Positions 14,902 to 18,659 of a stretch of 18,659 nucleotides of DNA are shown here, in pieces. This stretch comes from an uncultured Eggerthellaceae bacterium. GTDB taxonomy: Bacteria; Actinomycetota; Coriobacteriia; Coriobacteriales; Eggerthellaceae. Position numbers and translations under genes: made by a program. The stretch spans positions 1-18,659 of the forward strand of contig CAKTXN010000029.1 in assembly GCA_934630905.1 (NCBI GenBank), given 5' to 3'. The notes beneath the pieces were generated by a model that searched no databases, was not told the origin of the DNA, and saw only the letters and a program-made list of their open reading frames with translations. The first letter of the stretch is position 1; each line of letters begins with the position of its first letter.

Positions 14902-15999
14902 ATACTCCATCGTACCAGCATCGAGCTCGACGTGCATGCCCGCAGCATCGCCGCAGCGGTCTTCATCCCGGAAACGGGCGAGGTTTTGCAGAAATCGTTC
15001 GGCTACGACGCCGACGCGGTCGTCTCCTGGGCGAAAGCCCTGCCGCAGCCGGCGTGGTGCGTCTACGAATCGGGGCCCACGGGCTTCGACCTAAAGAGAA
15101 AGCTCGACGAAAGCGGCCTGGAATGCCTGGTCGGAGCGGTGTCGAAGATGATCAGGCCATCCGGCGACAGGGTGAAGACCGACAAGCGCGACGCTGTGTT
15201 CCTGGCGCGCATGCTCGCCATCGGCAACGTGGTCGAATGCCGGATGCCCGACGCGGCGACAGAGGCGGCCCGAGACCTCGCGAGAATACGGGCGGATTGC
15301 CGCGAAGACCTCATGCGCGCACGCAACCGCCTTTCGAAATTCCTGCTCAGAAAGGGCATCGTGTATGAGGGCGGCAAATCCGCCTGGACCAGGGCCCACT
15401 CGGCCTGGCTCTCGTCGATCTCCTTTGGCGACCCCTGCGAGCAGCTCGTTTTCCAGGAATGCTGCGAAGATGTGCGGGCGCTGACCCTGAAGCGGGACAG
15501 GCTCGACGGGGCAATAGCCAAGCGCGCCGGCCAGAACGATATCTCGGCAACCGTGAAAGCCCTCGAATGCCTGCGCGGGATATCCACGGTCACGGCTTTC
15601 TCCCTCGTCGCCGAGATCGGTGATTTTTCGCGCTTCCCCGATGCCAAATCGTTCATGAGCTTCCTCGGGCTCGTTCCGTCGGAAAGTTCCACGGGAGGGC
15701 ACGTGTCGCGCGGAAAAATCACGCGCACGGGCAAAAAGCATGCGAGAACGCTGCTAGTCGAGGCTGCGTGGCACCATGCGAGAACGCTCAAGCCCCTTTC
15801 TCGCGCATCGCTCGAAGGCGCGCCCGGCGTCCCTGCGGCCATAGCGGAAGAGGCGGCGCGCGCCAACATGAGGCTGCACGGAAGATGGATCCATTTGAGG
15901 TCGAGGGGCAAAAGCGGCGCGGTAGCCAACGCCGCCATCGCCAGGGAGCTTGCCGGATTTGTCTGGTCGATAGGCAGGATGGCCCAGGCGGGAAGCTAG
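14902..15999 (+). CDS. IS110-family transposase (DEDD recombinase) with an ATA in start position
   Basis: IS110-family enzymes cut and join DNA with a RuvC-like DEDD domain plus a C-terminal serine-containing Tnp_20 domain, guided by an element-encoded RNA. Here D10 lies in SIELDVHARS, E56 in CVYESGPTG, and D94/D97 in KTDKRDA. The Tnp_20 part runs from CLRGISTVTAFSLVAEIGDF to FLGLVPSESSTGG and GKKHARTLLVEAAW. The length of about 365 residues is normal and the frame has no stop. The start is odd. A perfect AGGAGG (14888-14893) is spaced 8 bases from ATA at 14902, where family members would have ATG, and the sequence from ATA onward (LHRTSIELDVHARS) is conserved-looking. GTG at 14932 would delete the first catalytic Asp. 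So either ATA is used weakly or the start has mutated. The gene is clearly more GC-rich than the neighbouring glycan genes. Confidence 0.88.
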   Translation: MLHRTSIELDVHARSIAAAVFIPETGEVLQKSFGYDADAVVSWAKALPQPAWCVYESGPTGFDLKRKLDESGLECLVGAVSKMIRPSGDRVKTDKRDAVFLARMLAIGNVVECRMPDAATEAARDLARIRADCREDLMRARNRLSKFLLRKGIVYEGGKSAWTRAHSAWLSSISFGDPCEQLVFQECCEDVRALTLKRDRLDGAIAKRAGQNDISATVKALECLRGISTVTAFSLVAEIGDFSRFPDAKSFMSFLGLVPSESSTGGHVSRGKITRTGKKHARTLLVEAAWHHARTLKPLSRASLEGAPGVPAAIAEEAARANMRLHGRWIHLRSRGKSGAVANAAIARELAGFVWSIGRMAQAGS

Positions 16000-16200
16000 A
16001 AACCATCGGCGGCGCGCACGCCCGTCACCGAGGCGCGTGGGAAACCCTCGAGAGTTCTATGCTGCAGCCTTCGGGCCATGCGCGATCCTAGACAGAGGAC
16101 AGCCCCAGCCGGAAAGATCAGAATGCGGTAGCCAATACGCGGATGTCAGACTAGCAAACGTGCGTCTTGTGAAAGACGCGCCGAAGAGCGGGCCGGGGCG
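16000..16200 (+). ncRNA. Candidate guide (bridge/seek) RNA region of the IS110-family element
   Basis: The region after the transposase stop has no believable gene but is GC-rich and structured. It includes a perfect 7-bp hairpin GCGTCTT (16162-16168) GTGA AAGACGC (16173-16179). IS110/IS1111 elements are known to express a structured RNA from a non-coding end, downstream of the recombinase in the IS1111 group. The assignment is by position and structure only; no guide loops were matched to a target. Confidence 0.3.
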
Positions 16201-16217
16201 CCGCCGTGGTCATAGAG

Positions 16218-16260
16218 AAGGAAATCCAGGCTCGAAATTTCTCGAGTCTGGATTCCTTTT
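16218..16260 (+). terminator. Strong hairpin terminator downstream of the IS110-family element
   Basis: AAGGAAATCCAGGCTCGA (16218-16235) pairs with TCGAGTCTGGATTCCTT (16242-16258) with one bulged A, closing on a 6-base loop and leading into TTTT (16257-16260). It would stop transcription leaving the insertion sequence before the IS30 relic and the lysozyme gene. The opposite strand is also fairly T-rich after the stem, so it may work both ways. Confidence 0.7.
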
Positions 16261-16322
16261 GCCTCTTGACGGCCATTTACATATCAGAACATCATACGGA
16301 AGAGGGAGCCATGGGCCACCAC

Positions 16323-16550
16323 GTCGGAGTTCTCGGACATGCCCAGGTCACGGTTGAGACCGGCGTGGAATTCTACTTCGTGCCACACCATCCGTGGCAG
16401 TGCGGCACCAACGAGAACACCGGCGAAAGGCGCGTGCAGGAGGTGTACAATAAGCTGAACCGCCGGCCGCGCAAACGCCTAGGTTATCGGACTCCGTACG
16501 AGGTCCACTGCTCAAAGACGTTGCATTTGATCTGAAAATTCAAGATACTA
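16323..16550 (+). pseudogene. IS30-family transposase, 3' remnant with internal deletion
   Basis: The plus frame reads GHAQVTVETGVEFYFVPHHP, WQCGTNENT, then LNRRPRKRLGYRTPYEV and a final KTLHLI before the TGA at 16533-16535. This is the end of an IS30-family DDE transposase, including the NEN segment with the third catalytic acidic residue. Between NENT and LNRRPRK only 11 residues remain, where relatives have about 25 (usually with LR.y.PKGTD), so an internal in-frame deletion has occurred. Everything upstream, including the first two catalytic Asp residues, is missing. The sequence just after the stop (TTGCATTTGATCTGAAAATT, 16521-16540, overlapping the last codons) looks like the usual right end of such elements. 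The in-frame codons from 16206 to 16322 are unrelated sequence. Confidence 0.8.
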
Positions 16551-16589
16551 AATTAGCTATTCCCTTTCATTCCTAACGAGGTATGTCCG

Positions 16590-18527
16590 ATGAAAAGTAT
16601 TTTGCGCCCCTTTCTGCTTTGTGCACTTGCCGCATTATTCTGCTTGATATTTCCATTCGATTTCGCCAATTCAGCTGAATACAGCGAGCACCAGGCGATC
16701 TCAGATATCGGCCAGGTTGAGGACGCGCCGACAAGTTGGCGCTATCAGGACGGTCTCCTCCTGCCCGAATCGGCAATAAATACTCAGGGCGATACCTCTG
16801 AAAACGGCATTGTCCTTTTCTCGGGAGGATTGCACACCTGGAGCAAGCAAAACAACACGTACTACTGCTCGAACGGAACGAGCGTATCTGGAGCCAAAGC
16901 AATGGGAGTTGATGTTTCGCAATGGCAAGGTTCCATTGACTGGGCGGCGGCCAAAGCCGACGGCGTAGAGTTCGCCATCATTCGATGCGGATGGGGCTCC
17001 GATTATTCCGACCAGGACGACAACTACGTTTTCCAAAATATCAAGGGATGCCAGGAAAACGGCATTCCCTTCGGCATCTACCTTTTTTCATATGCCTACA
17101 ACGACGCAATGGCCGCGAGCGAAGCGGCGCATGTGCTCCGAGTCCTCAATGAAGCTGGGCTTGGTCCAACCGATTTGGATTATCCGGTTTATTATGACTT
17201 GGAATGCCAAATTGACGGCAAGGGCAAGCCTGGCGTAGATGCCCGAGTTTCGATGGACGGGAACGACCATCCCCTTAGCAACTCGCAACTTGAGTCAATG
17301 GCGAATACGTTCTGCAGCGCGATCAGCAATGCCGGTTTTCAACCCGGTATATACGCGAACCTTAACTGGTGGAACAATTTCCTAAACGGAAGCGCATTTG
17401 ACCAGTGGCCGCGATGGGTAGCTCAGTATAACTACCGCTGCGACTACTCTGGCTCGTATGGAATTTGGCAGCGCATGTCGCAAGGGGATATAAATGGCAT
17501 CGACGGAAATGTCGATGTGAATTTCGACTTCGAAGGCCCCGTACAGCATGCTTCTCAGTGGGTCAATAAAAATGGCAAGTGGTGGTACAGGCACCAAGAT
17601 GGTTCATACACCGCCAATGGATGGGAGATCATCGGCGACGCATGGTATTACTTCGACGGCTCTGGTTGGATGGTTACCGGATGGCAGAAAGTGGGCAGCA
17701 CCTGGTATTTCTTGAACGACTCTGGAGCCATGGTAACCGGATGGGCGTATATAGGGGGAGATTGGTACTACTTCGATGGATCGGGCGCAATGGTAACAGG
17801 CGTCCAAAGTGCAAATGGGAACGCGTACCACTTCGCCAGCTCGGGCGCCATGACCACAGGTTGGGCATTCGACGATGGAACCTGGTATTGGTCCGACAGC
17901 TCGGGAGCGCTTGCGTCTGGCTGGCTCAGTCTTGACGCATGGTATTGGCTTGACACGGAAACATACCAGATGCAAGAGGGATGGAGGCTAGTGAATGAGA
18001 ATTGGTATTACCTTAGCCCCGCAAATGGCGGTCGCATGTGCACTGGCTGGACCGCTATCAATGGCTTATGGTATTTGTTCGATAATTCCGGCTCCATGCT
18101 TACAGGCTGGCAAAACATCAACGGATATTGGTACTTGCTTAATGAAGACGGCAGCATGGCAACCGGTTGGACAAGGGCCAATGACGACTGGTATTGGCTC
18201 GATCAATCGGGCGTTATGCACACGGGATGGCTTAATATCAACAACACATGGTACTACCTCTACTCTTCAGGCATCATGGCAACCGGCTGGCAAAACATCG
18301 GAGGTTCTTGGTATTATTTGCTAGACTCGGGAGAAATGGCAACGGATTGGATAAGACTGGACGGCGATTGGTATCTGCTCTCCCCTTCTGGCCATATGCT
18401 TACTGGCTGGCAATACATAGGAGGCGCCTGGTATTACCTGGAGCCATCGGGGCGTATGGCAACGGGCGAAATGCAGACACCTGAAGGTACCTATGTATTC
18501 GACGAAAATGGAATATGGATTTCGTAA
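16590..18527 (+). CDS. Secreted GH25 lysozyme (muramidase) with choline-binding-type repeats
   Basis: It is predicted to cut the MurNAc-GlcNAc beta-1,4 bond of peptidoglycan outside the cell. It has 645 residues: a signal peptide at 1-29 (SILRPFLLCALAALFCLIFP, cleavage near NSA), a 75-residue linker, a GH25 domain at about 103-316, then about 15 CW_binding_1 repeats at about 325-640. Catalytic-site motifs are intact: Asp108 in MGVDVSQWQG, Asp203 and Glu205 in PVYYDLE, and Asp309 in VDVNFDF. The order (catalytic domain then repeats) is like pneumococcal phage Cpl lysozymes and the opposite of the two minus-strand enzymes here. The ribosome binding site GAGG lies 8 bases before the ATG. The 54-base gap after the IS30 remnant leaves little room for a promoter, so transcription may start in the relic. 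An isolated chromosomal position makes a wall-remodelling or competitor-lysis role more likely than a phage one. Confidence 0.93.
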   Translation: MKSILRPFLLCALAALFCLIFPFDFANSAEYSEHQAISDIGQVEDAPTSWRYQDGLLLPESAINTQGDTSENGIVLFSGGLHTWSKQNNTYYCSNGTSVSGAKAMGVDVSQWQGSIDWAAAKADGVEFAIIRCGWGSDYSDQDDNYVFQNIKGCQENGIPFGIYLFSYAYNDAMAASEAAHVLRVLNEAGLGPTDLDYPVYYDLECQIDGKGKPGVDARVSMDGNDHPLSNSQLESMANTFCSAISNAGFQPGIYANLNWWNNFLNGSAFDQWPRWVAQYNYRCDYSGSYGIWQRMSQGDINGIDGNVDVNFDFEGPVQHASQWVNKNGKWWYRHQDGSYTANGWEIIGDAWYYFDGSGWMVTGWQKVGSTWYFLNDSGAMVTGWAYIGGDWYYFDGSGAMVTGVQSANGNAYHFASSGAMTTGWAFDDGTWYWSDSSGALASGWLSLDAWYWLDTETYQMQEGWRLVNENWYYLSPANGGRMCTGWTAINGLWYLFDNSGSMLTGWQNINGYWYLLNEDGSMATGWTRANDDWYWLDQSGVMHTGWLNINNTWYYLYSSGIMATGWQNIGGSWYYLLDSGEMATDWIRLDGDWYLLSPSGHMLTGWQYIGGAWYYLEPSGRMATGEMQTPEGTYVFDENGIWIS

Positions 18528-18554
18528 CTACGTTTAAATAGCCCCCTGGGGGTG

Positions 18555-18595
18555 CGGACGAATAGTTGGACCGTTTGGTCCAGTCAGGAGTCCGT
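18555..18595 (+). mobile_element. Probable left end of an IS3-type insertion sequence
   Basis: Between the lysozyme stop and the next ATG lies TGGACC (18567-18572) GTTT GGTCCA (18577-18582), a perfect 6-bp inverted repeat, followed by AGGAG at 18586-18590. Such a short leader before an orfA-like gene fits an insertion sequence left end, but the outer boundary is not determined and most of the element lies outside the window. Confidence 0.4.
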
Positions 18596-18659
18596 ATGTA
18601 CAGCCAAGACTCAAAGGACAAAGCCCTCGGCATGCTGAGGCTCACCGGCGACGTCGAGA
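18596..18659 (+). CDS. Start of a probable IS3-family orfA (helix-turn-helix protein), cut by window edge
   Basis: Only 21 codons are visible, reading MYSQDSKDKALGMLRLTGDV and running off the end. This resembles the N-terminus of IS3-type orfA proteins, in which a short basic/acidic helix (KDKALGML) precedes the DNA-binding helix-turn-helix. AGGAG lies 5 bases before the ATG. The call rests on a short match and on the insertion-sequence-rich setting; another small helix-turn-helix protein is possible. Confidence 0.5.
   Translation, partial: MYSQDSKDKALGMLRLTGDVE

Larger units (their letters stand above)
14800..16210 (+). mobile_element. IS110-family insertion sequence, approximate extent
   Basis: It consists of the transposase gene plus a GC-rich non-coding 3' flank of about 200 bases. 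The ends are estimates: IS110 elements lack long terminal inverted repeats, and I could not find a flanking duplication or compare with an empty site. The right limit is drawn after the GCGTCTT/AAGACGC hairpin, where GC-rich sequence gives way to the terminator hairpin at 16218 and the IS30 relic. Confidence 0.5.

Noticed and set aside
15063..15938. 291-codon minus-strand reading frame inside the IS110-family transposase
   Set aside because: High GC content leaves open frames on both strands. The plus frame has the catalytic DEDD residues and Tnp_20 motifs, and the minus frame resembles nothing.
16037..16357. 106-codon reading frame after the IS110-family transposase
   Set aside because: It crosses the non-coding 3' flank, the terminator hairpin and the IS30 relic, with no domain or codon pattern of a gene.
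16521..16560. Possible outward promoter in the IS30 right end driving the lysozyme gene
   Set aside because: TTGCAT and TTGATC look like -35 boxes, but no good -10 lies 16-18 bases downstream (only ATACTA at 18), so I did not list it.
18542..18552. Palindrome CCCCCTGGGGG after the lysozyme stop as a terminator
   Set aside because: Only four pairs around a 3-base loop are possible and no T-run follows.

Overview
The window is an accessory cell-surface locus from a Gram-positive bacterium. The best guess is an actinomycetote of class Coriobacteriia (a Collinsella/Olsenella-type gut organism). The reasons are long arrays of about 20-residue choline-binding-type (CW_binding_1) repeats on secreted wall enzymes, LicD-family proteins, an ABC polymer exporter, and a GC-rich IS110-family transposase beside visibly more AT-rich polysaccharide genes. 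The taxonomy is an inference; no rRNA or other marker gene is present.

Positions 1-10280 hold a surface-polysaccharide cluster built from divergent blocks. Block 1 (minus strand, 3726 to beyond 1) encodes a Wzm/TagG-type permease, its ATPase and a family-2 glycosyltransferase cut by the window edge. The ATPase carries an unexpected C-terminal half resembling three putative cell-wall-binding repeats of type 2 (CWB2). A LicD protein with a coiled-coil N-terminus diverges from it on the plus strand (3930-5087). After a broken IS256-family transposase remnant comes block 2 (minus strand, 7787-5659): a family-2 glycosyltransferase, a DPM/GtrB/GacI-like polyprenyl-phosphate glycosyltransferase and a small DUF2304 membrane protein. 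A flippase (7940-9190) and a second LicD (9414-10277) diverge from it, and a hairpin terminator follows.

Positions 10506-14734 hold two minus-strand secreted proteins. The first has about twenty wall-binding repeats followed by an L,D-transpeptidase (YkuD) domain; the second has about nineteen repeats followed by an NlpC/P60 peptidase domain. Positions 14800-16550 are mobile DNA: an IS110-family transposase with an apparently degraded ATA start and a structured non-coding 3' flank, then an internally deleted IS30-family transposase end. A third repeat-bearing enzyme follows, a GH25 lysozyme with about 15 repeats (16590-18527). The window ends in the first codons of what looks like an IS3-type orfA.

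Proposed logic: glycosyltransferases build a lipid-linked glycan, an ABC exporter and/or the flippase moves it out, LicD proteins add a phospho-substituent (phosphocholine is the classical one), and the neighbouring wall hydrolases and transpeptidase bind that decoration through choline-binding-type repeats. The most unusual item is the exporter ATPase fused to CWB2-like modules, which could act as a cytoplasmic substrate-recognition domain.
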